Below, piece after piece: positions 7,326-15,277 of a stretch of DNA of 33,723 nt. The position numbers and the translations under genes were made by a program. How positions within the stretch are numbered: position 1 is the stretch's first letter; every line of letters begins with the position of its first letter. Origin of the DNA: a virus; IMG/VR virus record IMGVR_UViG_3300008952_000167, positions 1 to 33,723 of that record, one strand, 5' to 3'. The notes under the pieces were generated by a model. That model was not told the DNA's origin. It searched no databases and saw only the letters and a list, made by a program, of their open reading frames with translations.

Positions 7326-8504
7326 ATGAAAGGTTTAGATAAATTTTGTTGGTGGTTTGGAGAAGTTGAGGATATAGATGATCCTTTACAGGTGGGTAGA
7401 TGTAGAGTTCGTATTTTGGGTTATCATACAGATAATAAACAGAAAATACCTACCAATACTTTACCTTGGGCTTATCCTATGATGCCTGTTAATACACCAC
7501 AAAAGTCTGTTCCTGCTGGACTTGAAGTAGGAACATGGGTATTAGGTTTTTTTCAAGATAATGAAAATGCTCAACAACCAATCATATTAGGTGCTACTAA
7601 TTATGGATATGAAGGTGATGAGGTTAATACACATCAATTAGCTCGTAATTATAATATAGACACAACTAAATTTTATCAAATGAGGAGAGAGAATTTAGAT
7701 AGTTTTGAGATTAATAATGAAAATATAGTAGAACCAAATTTAATGGGATATTCTGAATATCCTTTAAATAAGGTGGAAGAAAGTCTGTCAGGACATCTTA
7801 GTGAGATTGATGATACTCCTGGTCATGAAAGATTGACAAAAATGCATAAGTCTGGTACCATAGAAGAAATAATTCCTGATGGTACCAAAGTAACTAAAGT
7901 GGTAGGAGATGAGTATCAGATAATATTGAAAGATAATAATATACATATTCATGGTAATTGTAATATATATGTGGAAGGAGATTCTGTACAATCGTCAAAT
8001 CAACTTACTCTTTTACAGGAAAAGTTAAATTTGGCGTCGTCTGATCCAGATGATAGTGTAGTTTTAGCTACTAAATTGAAAGAAGTTTTAGGGGATTTAA
8101 TAGATTGGTGTGATAATCATACACATCAGGTACCGGAACATGATCATTCTATTCCAAATCATGATCACACATTTACTATACCTGCACATAGTCATACTAT
8201 AGGTTCTCATAGTCATGGTCTTTCAGGTACTTCTCATAATCATGGAATTACTACTGCTGATGGATATGTTACTTCTATTTCAGCAGCTTCTTCTGGAGGA
8301 ACTGTTGGTACCAATTCTGCATATAGTAGTGGTAATTCTACAACATGGTATTCTACTACAGATGAAAAAGAAGATTTGAAAACCGAACTAGAACCAGAAG
8401 TTACTTTAACGACTATTGAAACTCTTGATTCGACAAAAGAGAAGAATGATGATGAGATATATTTTAGTAAAAAGGTAAAAATTTCAAGTAATGGAGATGT
8501 ATAA
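7326..8504 (+). CDS. 5: Central spike protein gp5-like, no lysozyme domain
   Basis: A 392-residue protein; T4 gp5 is about 575. Residues 1-95 are the gp5 N-terminal OB-fold, with W-F-G-x-V-E-D, D-P-L-x-x-G-R-C-R-V-R-I-L-G, L-P-W-A-Y-P and G-T-W-V-x-G-F-F-x-D ... P-I-I-L-G. In T4 a lysozyme domain follows; here residues 98-165 are a short linker with no lysozyme signature. Residues about 166-225 look like the start of the spike beta-helix (V-x-G-D and I-H-G-N-x-x-I-Y-V-E-G-D). Residues 265-306 hold six HxH motifs (265/267, 272/274, 279/281, 288/290, 295/297, 304/306), like the metal-binding needles of phage spikes and of T4 gp37. The last 85 residues are serine- and glutamate-rich. Confidence 0.85.
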   Translation: MKGLDKFCWWFGEVEDIDDPLQVGRCRVRILGYHTDNKQKIPTNTLPWAYPMMPVNTPQKSVPAGLEVGTWVLGFFQDNENAQQPIILGATNYGYEGDEVNTHQLARNYNIDTTKFYQMRRENLDSFEINNENIVEPNLMGYSEYPLNKVEESLSGHLSEIDDTPGHERLTKMHKSGTIEEIIPDGTKVTKVVGDEYQIILKDNNIHIHGNCNIYVEGDSVQSSNQLTLLQEKLNLASSDPDDSVVLATKLKEVLGDLIDWCDNHTHQVPEHDHSIPNHDHTFTIPAHSHTIGSHSHGLSGTSHNHGITTADGYVTSISAASSGGTVGTNSAYSSGNSTTWYSTTDEKEDLKTELEPEVTLTTIETLDSTKEKNDDEIYFSKKVKISSNGDV

Positions 8505-8507
8505 ATA
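8500..8507 (+). promoter_or_regulatory. Late promoter core TATAAATA before gp25
   Basis: A perfect TATAAATA overlapping the end of the gp5-like gene. The expected transcript start is near 8513, leaving a short leader that carries the ribosome site AGGAG before the gp25 ATG at 8529. The motif match is seen; activity is inferred. Confidence 0.6.
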
Positions 8508-8528
8508 TTACTATATAGGAGAGGTTAT

Positions 8529-8927
8529 ATGCCAATCGGGACGATTGATAGTTATTCTGATATAGATATGGATTTGGGGTTTCATCCATTGACTAGAGAT
8601 TTGAGAAAGAAAACTAAAGAAACTGCTATCAAACAATCTGTTAGAAATTTACTACTAACTTCTCCAGGAGAAAGGTTGTTTAATCCTGGTTGGGGTTGTA
8701 ATCTTAGAGGTTTTTTGTTTGAACCTATTAGTGAAGTTTCTGCGATTGAAATTAAAGAAATGGTGAATCTTTCATTGTTGAATTATGAACCTAGGATTGA
8801 GGTTATTGATATTCTTGTTGTTCCTATGATAGATAGGGATGGTTATGATATATTTTTATATTATAAATTAAGAGAAACAACTACAGTTATTAATCAAACT
8901 GTATCATTAACAGAGAGGGTACGATAA
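8529..8927 (+). CDS. 25: Baseplate wedge protein gp25
   Basis: A 132-residue protein matching the GPW/gp25 family in length (T4 gp25 is 132). The signature L-L-T-S-P-G-E-R-L-F-N-P-G-W-G-C-N-L-R-G-x-L-F-E-P lies at residues about 40-66, and a conserved P-R-I-E-V-I-D-I strand follows at about 91-98. Gp25 nucleates the contracting sheath and joins gp6 and gp53 in the wedge core. It has a late-promoter core and an AGGAG ribosome site upstream, and its TAA overlaps the gp6 ATG by one base. Confidence 0.95.
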   Translation: MPIGTIDSYSDIDMDLGFHPLTRDLRKKTKETAIKQSVRNLLLTSPGERLFNPGWGCNLRGFLFEPISEVSAIEIKEMVNLSLLNYEPRIEVIDILVVPMIDRDGYDIFLYYKLRETTTVINQTVSLTERVR

Positions 8928-10735
8928 TGGCTGAATTAAATATTAGTGATCTTGATTTTAATAGCATAAAGGCTAATTTTATTGAATATATGGAATCTCA
9001 AGATGATTTTAATGATTATGATTTTGAGGGCTCTGCGTTAAATACGTTAATGGATTTATTGGCTTACAATACATATCAGAATTCGTTTTACCTGAATATG
9101 ATTGCCAACGAGATGTTTTTGGATACATCTACTACTAGAGAAGCGACAGTTAGTATAGCTAAACATTTGGGATATGTTCCTAATTCAATTTCTTCCTCTA
9201 CTGCTATAGTTAATATGAATGTAACTATTCCTTATACAGGTAATGATACTGTTGAAGTTATTAGTGTTCCTAGACATACAAAATTTACAGCAACACAAAA
9301 TAATATTACTTATGACTTTTTGACTGATAATATATATTCTTCTAGTAGTTATATAGATGCTGGTGGTAGAACGTTTACATTAGAAAATGTTAGTTTAGTA
9401 GAAGGATCATTGTATGAGTTTAATTATATTGTAAATATTAATGAAGAGGAACAAAGATTTTTAATACCTGCTACTAATGTTGACACAGATTATTTAGACG
9501 TATCAGTAGCGACATCATATGCAAATCCAAATGAAATTTTTACTTATAATAAAGCCGATTCTGTTGTTGGTTTGAGTGGTGAAGATTTGGTATATTTTTT
9601 ACAGGAAGTAGAAGAAGGAAAGTTTGAAATTTATTTTGGTGATGGGTTTTTAGGAAAAAAATTGATAAATGGAAATCTTATAATGATGAAATATATTGTT
9701 ACTAATGGTTCAGTTGCAAATAATATAGGTCTTGTAGATTCTGAATTAAATCCTGCCTTTTTGTTAAGTGGAACAATTCCTTATGGAAATAGTTCTACAG
9801 GAGACGCAGTTATTAGTGTTGTTTCTCCTTCTAGTGGAGGTAGTGAGGGATCTGAATCAATTGATTCTATTAAATTTAAAGCTCCTAAAGTATATGAGAG
9901 ACAAGAAAGAGCAGTTGTAGTTGAGGATTTTGTATCTCTTATTCAAGAAAATTTTTCTAATATTGCTGCCATTAAGATTTGGGGCGGAGAAGATAATATT
10001 CCTGCATTTTATGGTAAAGTTTTTATTTGTATTAAACCAGAATCTGGATTAAAGTTGACAGATAGTGAAAAATATTCTTTAGAAAGTCTTATAAAAAAAT
10101 ATAGAGTTGTTACTATTAGTCCAGAGATAGTAGATCCTGAATTTATATATATGGGAGTTAGTTCAATTACTAAATACAATCCTAATCTTACAATTAAGAG
10201 TGCTGGAACTTTACAAACAGAAATTACAAATAGCATAAAGACATTTGGAATAGAGCAGTTGGGAATGTTTGATGTAGATTTTAGATTTTCTTCTTTTACT
10301 TCTATGATAGATAATGTCGATGATAGTATTGTTAGTAATAGTACATCTATCACATTAAAAAAGAAAATTTATCCTTTGTTTAGTGGAACAAAACAGTCTT
10401 TTAGTATGATGTATTTTAATGCTATTCAACCAGGATCTTTAAAAAGCAGTACCTTTACAGTATATGGAAATTCTTATGAATATCATCTTGTTGATGATTA
10501 TAATGGAAATGTTGTTTTAATGTACGAAGATAATATAATGAATACTGATGTCGGTGATATAAATTATGCATCAGGTATTATTTCTTTGAATCCATTTAAT
10601 ATGGAGGAGTCTGAGTTAGGTGATCATGTTAGTTTTACTGTTATTCCTTTGGGTTCAGATGTTAAGGGATTTAACGAGCAAGTCTTACTTATAGAAGAAG
10701 AAGATATATCTATTTCAGTTGTAGAGGATAATTAA
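8927..10735 (+). CDS. 6: Baseplate wedge protein gp6
   Basis: A 602-residue protein (T4 gp6 is about 660), of the gp6/gpJ baseplate family. The N-terminus shows the usual helix pair, with D-F-E-G-S-A-L-N-T-L-M-D-L-L-A-Y-N-T-Y-Q-N-S-F-Y and N-M/I-A-N-E-M-F-L-D-T-S-x-x-R. Around residues 300-345 is the family block R-Q-E-R-A-V-V-V-E-D-F ... I-A-A-I-K-I-W-G-G-E. Gp6 dimers form the inner ring that carries the wedges. The start overlaps the gp25 stop (TAATG). It is followed two bases later by the gp7-like gene. Confidence 0.93.
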   Translation: MAELNISDLDFNSIKANFIEYMESQDDFNDYDFEGSALNTLMDLLAYNTYQNSFYLNMIANEMFLDTSTTREATVSIAKHLGYVPNSISSSTAIVNMNVTIPYTGNDTVEVISVPRHTKFTATQNNITYDFLTDNIYSSSSYIDAGGRTFTLENVSLVEGSLYEFNYIVNINEEEQRFLIPATNVDTDYLDVSVATSYANPNEIFTYNKADSVVGLSGEDLVYFLQEVEEGKFEIYFGDGFLGKKLINGNLIMMKYIVTNGSVANNIGLVDSELNPAFLLSGTIPYGNSSTGDAVISVVSPSSGGSEGSESIDSIKFKAPKVYERQERAVVVEDFVSLIQENFSNIAAIKIWGGEDNIPAFYGKVFICIKPESGLKLTDSEKYSLESLIKKYRVVTISPEIVDPEFIYMGVSSITKYNPNLTIKSAGTLQTEITNSIKTFGIEQLGMFDVDFRFSSFTSMIDNVDDSIVSNSTSITLKKKIYPLFSGTKQSFSMMYFNAIQPGSLKSSTFTVYGNSYEYHLVDDYNGNVVLMYEDNIMNTDVGDINYASGIISLNPFNMEESELGDHVSFTVIPLGSDVKGFNEQVLLIEEEDISISVVEDN

Positions 10736-10737
10736 TA

Positions 10738-13700
10738 ATGTTGAAAAATAAACATATTCTTTCTCCACTTATCAAAAGTCAATTACCAGAACATATGGTA
10801 TTTGACTTTGATAAGTTTGATGGAATGAATTATACTAAATTTGTTTCTTTGGTAGAACATTATTATAAATGGCTAGAAAGAGAGTATGAACCTAATATTG
10901 AATATTTTAAATCTGTTTTAGTAGATGAATTAAAGAATACTAAAATAATGGATGTTGAACCAGATATTGGTTCAGTTTATAAACAAATTTTAAAATTACA
11001 GCAATATCGTGATATAGATCATACTGCATATTCTATGTTACGAATGTTTGACTCTGAATATGCTTCTAATATTCCTTCCAATTTATTAGTAGATAGATCT
11101 AAATTAATTAAAAATATTAAAGATTTTTATCAATCTAAAGGATCTGAAAAGTCATTTGAATTTTTATTTCGTATTTTATTTGATTCTACCATTGAGTTTG
11201 AATATCCACGTGATAATGTTTTAATTCCTTCTGGGGGAGTTTGGAATGTTCCGTATTCTCTTAGAATTATTCCTCCTTCTGAAAATAATGCAAATAAAAC
11301 TTCTATAGATGATTTATTATCTATAGAAGGTTATATCATTAAAGGTACTTCTAGTAATGCTACTAGTATTGTTACTTCTAGCAGAGTTATAAAAACTTCT
11401 ACTATTACATATTGTGAACTTTTTCTCGATAATAATGAAACTAAAGGTGTTTTTGAAGGTGATGAAAGTGTAGTTTTTATAAAAGAAGATAATAGTATTG
11501 TTAAATTATTTAATGGTAAAGATCCTGTTACAGGATTCCTTTTAGCTGGTATTCAATCTATTGATATTATTGATGGAGGATATGGATTTAGTGAAGGACA
11601 GAAAATTGAAGTTGCTTGGAATTCTAATATAGTAATAGATGGATCATATTCGATTGTTAATTCAGATAATTCTTCTGGTGCAATTATAAAAATTGATAAA
11701 TTAGGAAAAGGAAAAATTGAAACTGTTTCTATAAGTAAAAGGGGATCAGGTTATAGTAAGTTTGATTCCATTCATATAGTTAAAGATTATTTTCAAGTAT
11801 ATGATTTGCGTATTACAGAAGGTTATGATATTGAAGATTTGATAGGATTAAGAATTGTAGGTAATATTACAAAAACTACTGCTATAATTAGAAAAATAGA
11901 TATAAGAACTGGTAGAATATGGTTTGATGATGAAAAAAATGTTGGATTTAAAACAGATGAAAATGAACAAAGATGGTTTGGTGGAGAATTTGTTTATGAA
12001 GATTCTCGTAAAATTACCTTTAGAATTGTTAAGACTGTTAAGATTGAAGGTTATGGAGCTGATATATTAGTAACTGATGTAAATGAAGATGGAGAAATTC
12101 TTGCGATTAGTGTTATTGATGGTGGTGCTGGTTGGGAATATGTCCCTGCCGCATATGTTAAATCAGAAACAATTGCGGAAGACGGAACAGTAGTTACTAG
12201 AGGAAAGGATGCTATCATTTCTTTAGGGAGTAAAAGTATAGGATCTGCTAAAGTTGTTAGTATGGAATCTCTTGGTGTAGGATATAAAATAGAAAATGCC
12301 AATCAATATACAATTCCAGGAATTGATGCTACTTTTAATATAGGAGTTATACAACAATATCCTGGATCTGCTAGTGGTTCTTCTAATATTAGCGGAATGT
12401 CTAAAATTCATGATGGAATCTATTATCAGAATTATTCTTATGTTATTAAAACTGATATTCCTAGTAGCGAATGGAAAGATATAGTTAAAAAATTAATACA
12501 TCCTGTTGGTACCAGAATGTTTTCTTCTGTTGTTATTAGGATGAGGACAGCAGTTCCGATTTCCTTCAGTATTCCTGAAAAACTACTTACATTAAAGAAA
12601 CATATTGATTACAGACAAATTTTAATACATGGGTATCAGAGAAATAGGAAAGCAGGATCAATACAAAATATTAATGAGTTTGGTTTTATGTCTGCAAGTG
12701 GTGGTGATGATCCTCTTTTCTTTGCTAGTGGGGGTTTGGGTGGAACTGCAGGATTATCTTTTAATGTCAATGAGAGTGAACAAGTATTATTAAATTCTGA
12801 TTCTGATCCGCCAATTACTGCTGAAGACTTATCTCAAAATTCTAGCTTGGAGTTTAATTCGGAAGGTTCTCTCAATTTTATTAAAAATTTAGGTTTGAAA
12901 GATGGAGAATCAGTTCGTGGTACTGATCCTATTGGTACTGAGTTTAGTCATACTTGGCCTACTTTAAAGGCAGATGTTGGTGAAACACAAGATCCTGGAG
13001 AAATTGGTTATTATTATCAAGGAAGAGATTTTCCCGGAATAAAATTGTTATTAGGTTGGGAGCGTAAAGTATTTCCATTAAAAATGTCTCCTACTGCTAT
13101 AGAGGATAGATCAGATCAACAGTACACATTGATACAACCTCCACAACCAATATTATATCATCTTGATTTGGGTGTTAGATTTCCTGAAACTCTAGAAGAA
13201 GATATGCACGGTCCTATCAGTAATAAGCCTGAAGCTATTTTACATACTAGAATTACACAATCAAGATTAGATAATACAATTGAAGTATTTCCTAGACCAC
13301 ATATAGTTTCAAAGTTATATGGTGATGCAACAATAGATCTTAAATCTGAAGTGGCATATCAGGTAGTTGCCAAAGAAAAAATAGAGAAAGATGTTCATAT
13401 ATTACGATCTAAAGTGATATGGCCATTTGTTACAGATGCTTCATTAGAGTCACATTTTGAGAATGAATTGGATTATGAATTATATGCTGATAGTACGATT
13501 AAGGATGTTTCTATTCCTAGAATAATACATCAATTAGTTGTTAAGGAAAATATTGATAAGGATATTCATACATTACGATCTAAAGTGATATGGCCATTTG
13601 TTACAGATGCTTCATTAGAGTCGCATTTTGAGAATGAATTGACTTATGAATTATATGCTGATAGTACGATTAAGGATGTTTCTATTCCTAGAATAGTGCA

Positions 13701-15231
13701 TCAATTAGTTGTTAAGGAAAATATTGATAAGGATATTCATACATTACGATCTAAGGTAGTATGGTCATTTGTTACAGATGCTTCATTAGAGTCGCATTTT
13801 GTAAATGTTCCGTTGGTTATTGAATCTAAGTCTGATAGTAGTTTGGAAGTTGTTTCAAGTGTACAAACAATGTTGTCAAATATACTTAAAACGGAAGCTA
13901 AGATAGATTTTGAAGCTTCACGATCTAAAGTAATATGGCCATTTGTTACTGGTGTTGAATTGGATTCTTATGATTCTTCTTCTCTTTCAGTTGAGTTGAA
14001 ATCTAAATTACCATTTGCTATTAATTTTGATACTCTTGGATTAACTAGAGGAGTAATAAGAAGTCTTGTTACTAATGAATTACAACCAGAAGATACTATT
14101 TATACTAAAAAGTGGTGGAGTACAGATAAGTTGCCATTAGATGCTACTTTAGTTTTTGATAGAAGACGTTATCCTAAAAAGATGGTTGACCAGGATACTT
14201 GTGAAATTAAATCTAGTGAAGGTTATATTACATTCAATAAAGATAAGCAGATAGAAATAGTATCTATTTCAAAAGAAGATGTTTTTGATAGTTTGTTAGT
14301 CTTAAAAGGTCAAGATCCATTAGAAAGATTACCATTAGATGCTACTTTAGTTTTTGATAGAAGACGTTATCCTAAAAAGATGGTTGGTGGTGAAACATGT
14401 GAAATTAAAGATGGATTTATGATTATTAGTAGGGATGATGGAGTAGTTCCGGTAAATTCAAAGGGACCTGAAAGGGATCAAGATGATATTCCAGGAGGAG
14501 TTTTAACATTTCCTATTGAGAGTAAAGGTGAATTTGATTTTGATATTAAACAAGAAACAATTGTTTCTTTTGCTAGTCATAGAAGACCAAAGACTAGATT
14601 TACTAGAGGTATTAATAGTATAGATCGATTTGTTTCAAATGCTGATAGAACTAATGGCAAATTTGTAATTGATTATTTAAAATATTCTACTATTGCAGGA
14701 TATGCTTCTACTGATGTAGGAGGACTTAATGAATATCATGTTAGTTTAGGTGTTGATAATACTAGAGATTTATTATTTTTAAATACTCATGGAGAATCGG
14801 TTGGACTTAGAACAGGTGAGGAAATATTACCATTTCAAACCAGTAATATGACAGAAGATAATAATAATATTCCCTATCAAGAATTGAATAGATTAGATAA
14901 TGCTGGACCTGCAAAAGAAGAATATATAGGTCAAGGCTATGAAGAAGATGGTCAAGTTGGTGTTCCACTTGCTGGAGATACGTTTTGTATAAATAATAAT
15001 GGTGTAAAGGAACAAATATCGTTTGCTTATTCTATGGAAGCAAATGAAAGTTTAACTTCTTTCGGAAGAAGAAAGCAATTTCCTGGACAGGTAGATTTTA
15101 TTGATGATGTTTCAGGAGATAATAATAATACAACTATAGAGAACTTCAAAACGATTAATAATGAAGTTTGGAATGAGGAAATTGGTAAAATATATATGCC
15201 TGAGGGCTATGTTAGAAGTTTTAGGGTTTAA
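10738..15231 (+). CDS. Large baseplate wedge protein, gp7-like by position
   Basis: A 1497-residue protein; T4 gp7 is 1032. Position between gp6 and gp8 makes it the probable gp7, the wedge initiator; sequence support is weak. Residues 1-150 are helical and include L-P-E-H, the Y-Y-K-W-L-E helix and F-Y-Q-S-K-G-S-E-K-S-F-E-F-L-F-R-I-L-F, a block common in large T4-like structural proteins of marine phages. Residues about 195-520 are beta modules with repeated G-x-G-Y/W turns. Residues 890-1061 hold three copies of a 57-residue repeat, with part of a fourth at 1062 and part of one before 890. Residues 1132-1151 and 1198-1217 are a second identical duplication. The C-terminus has a loosely structured, glycine-rich character. 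Confidence 0.72.
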   Translation: MLKNKHILSPLIKSQLPEHMVFDFDKFDGMNYTKFVSLVEHYYKWLEREYEPNIEYFKSVLVDELKNTKIMDVEPDIGSVYKQILKLQQYRDIDHTAYSMLRMFDSEYASNIPSNLLVDRSKLIKNIKDFYQSKGSEKSFEFLFRILFDSTIEFEYPRDNVLIPSGGVWNVPYSLRIIPPSENNANKTSIDDLLSIEGYIIKGTSSNATSIVTSSRVIKTSTITYCELFLDNNETKGVFEGDESVVFIKEDNSIVKLFNGKDPVTGFLLAGIQSIDIIDGGYGFSEGQKIEVAWNSNIVIDGSYSIVNSDNSSGAIIKIDKLGKGKIETVSISKRGSGYSKFDSIHIVKDYFQVYDLRITEGYDIEDLIGLRIVGNITKTTAIIRKIDIRTGRIWFDDEKNVGFKTDENEQRWFGGEFVYEDSRKITFRIVKTVKIEGYGADILVTDVNEDGEILAISVIDGGAGWEYVPAAYVKSETIAEDGTVVTRGKDAIISLGSKSIGSAKVVSMESLGVGYKIENANQYTIPGIDATFNIGVIQQYPGSASGSSNISGMSKIHDGIYYQNYSYVIKTDIPSSEWKDIVKKLIHPVGTRMFSSVVIRMRTAVPISFSIPEKLLTLKKHIDYRQILIHGYQRNRKAGSIQNINEFGFMSASGGDDPLFFASGGLGGTAGLSFNVNESEQVLLNSDSDPPITAEDLSQNSSLEFNSEGSLNFIKNLGLKDGESVRGTDPIGTEFSHTWPTLKADVGETQDPGEIGYYYQGRDFPGIKLLLGWERKVFPLKMSPTAIEDRSDQQYTLIQPPQPILYHLDLGVRFPETLEEDMHGPISNKPEAILHTRITQSRLDNTIEVFPRPHIVSKLYGDATIDLKSEVAYQVVAKEKIEKDVHILRSKVIWPFVTDASLESHFENELDYELYADSTIKDVSIPRIIHQLVVKENIDKDIHTLRSKVIWPFVTDASLESHFENELTYELYADSTIKDVSIPRIVHQLVVKENIDKDIHTLRSKVVWSFVTDASLESHFVNVPLVIESKSDSSLEVVSSVQTMLSNILKTEAKIDFEASRSKVIWPFVTGVELDSYDSSSLSVELKSKLPFAINFDTLGLTRGVIRSLVTNELQPEDTIYTKKWWSTDKLPLDATLVFDRRRYPKKMVDQDTCEIKSSEGYITFNKDKQIEIVSISKEDVFDSLLVLKGQDPLERLPLDATLVFDRRRYPKKMVGGETCEIKDGFMIISRDDGVVPVNSKGPERDQDDIPGGVLTFPIESKGEFDFDIKQETIVSFASHRRPKTRFTRGINSIDRFVSNADRTNGKFVIDYLKYSTIAGYASTDVGGLNEYHVSLGVDNTRDLLFLNTHGESVGLRTGEEILPFQTSNMTEDNNNIPYQELNRLDNAGPAKEEYIGQGYEEDGQVGVPLAGDTFCINNNGVKEQISFAYSMEANESLTSFGRRKQFPGQVDFIDDVSGDNNNTTIENFKTINNEVWNEEIGKIYMPEGYVRSFRV
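13405..13920 (+). repeat. 171-base tandem repeat within the gp7-like gene
   Basis: Copies begin at 13405, 13576 and 13747, and a shorter one begins at 13921. Copies 1 and 2 differ at about 5 of 171 bases by eye; copy 3 diverges after the first third. Each encodes 57 residues starting R-S-K-V with a W-x-F-V-T-D-A-S-L-E-S-H-F core. The bases just before 13405 resemble the end of the unit, so a worn copy precedes the array. Silent and replacement differences together suggest recent duplication. Confidence 0.92.
14131..14386 (+). repeat. Direct repeat pair of 58 bases, 198 bases apart, in the gp7-like gene
   Basis: 14131-14188 and 14329-14386 both encode L-P-L-D-A-T-L-V-F-D-R-R-R-Y-P-K-K-M-V. 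They are identical from their fourth base on. The segments after each copy share C-E-I-K and then differ, so this is a 66-residue duplication with a diverged second half. Confidence 0.88.
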
Positions 15232-15263
15232 AAATAGTTACTAAATAATAATATACTATTAAG

Positions 15264-15269
15264 AAGGAG
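15264..15269 (+). promoter_or_regulatory. Ribosome binding site AAGGAG of gp8
   Basis: AAGGAG 8 bases before the gp8 ATG at 15278, in the 46-base gap after the gp7-like gene. The gap also holds CTAAATAA (15241-15248), two changes from the late core, which I regard as only a possible promoter. Confidence 0.65.
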
Positions 15270-15277
15270 AAAATTAA

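Noticed and set aside
10009-10353. Antisense frame of 114 codons within gp6
   Set aside because: It overlaps a well-supported gp6 coding region and has no ribosome site or family motif.
15241-15260. CTAAATAA and a 6-bp hairpin in the gap before gp8
   Set aside because: The late core has two mismatches and the hairpin has a long loop and only A/T-rich pairs; neither is firm enough to list as a site.
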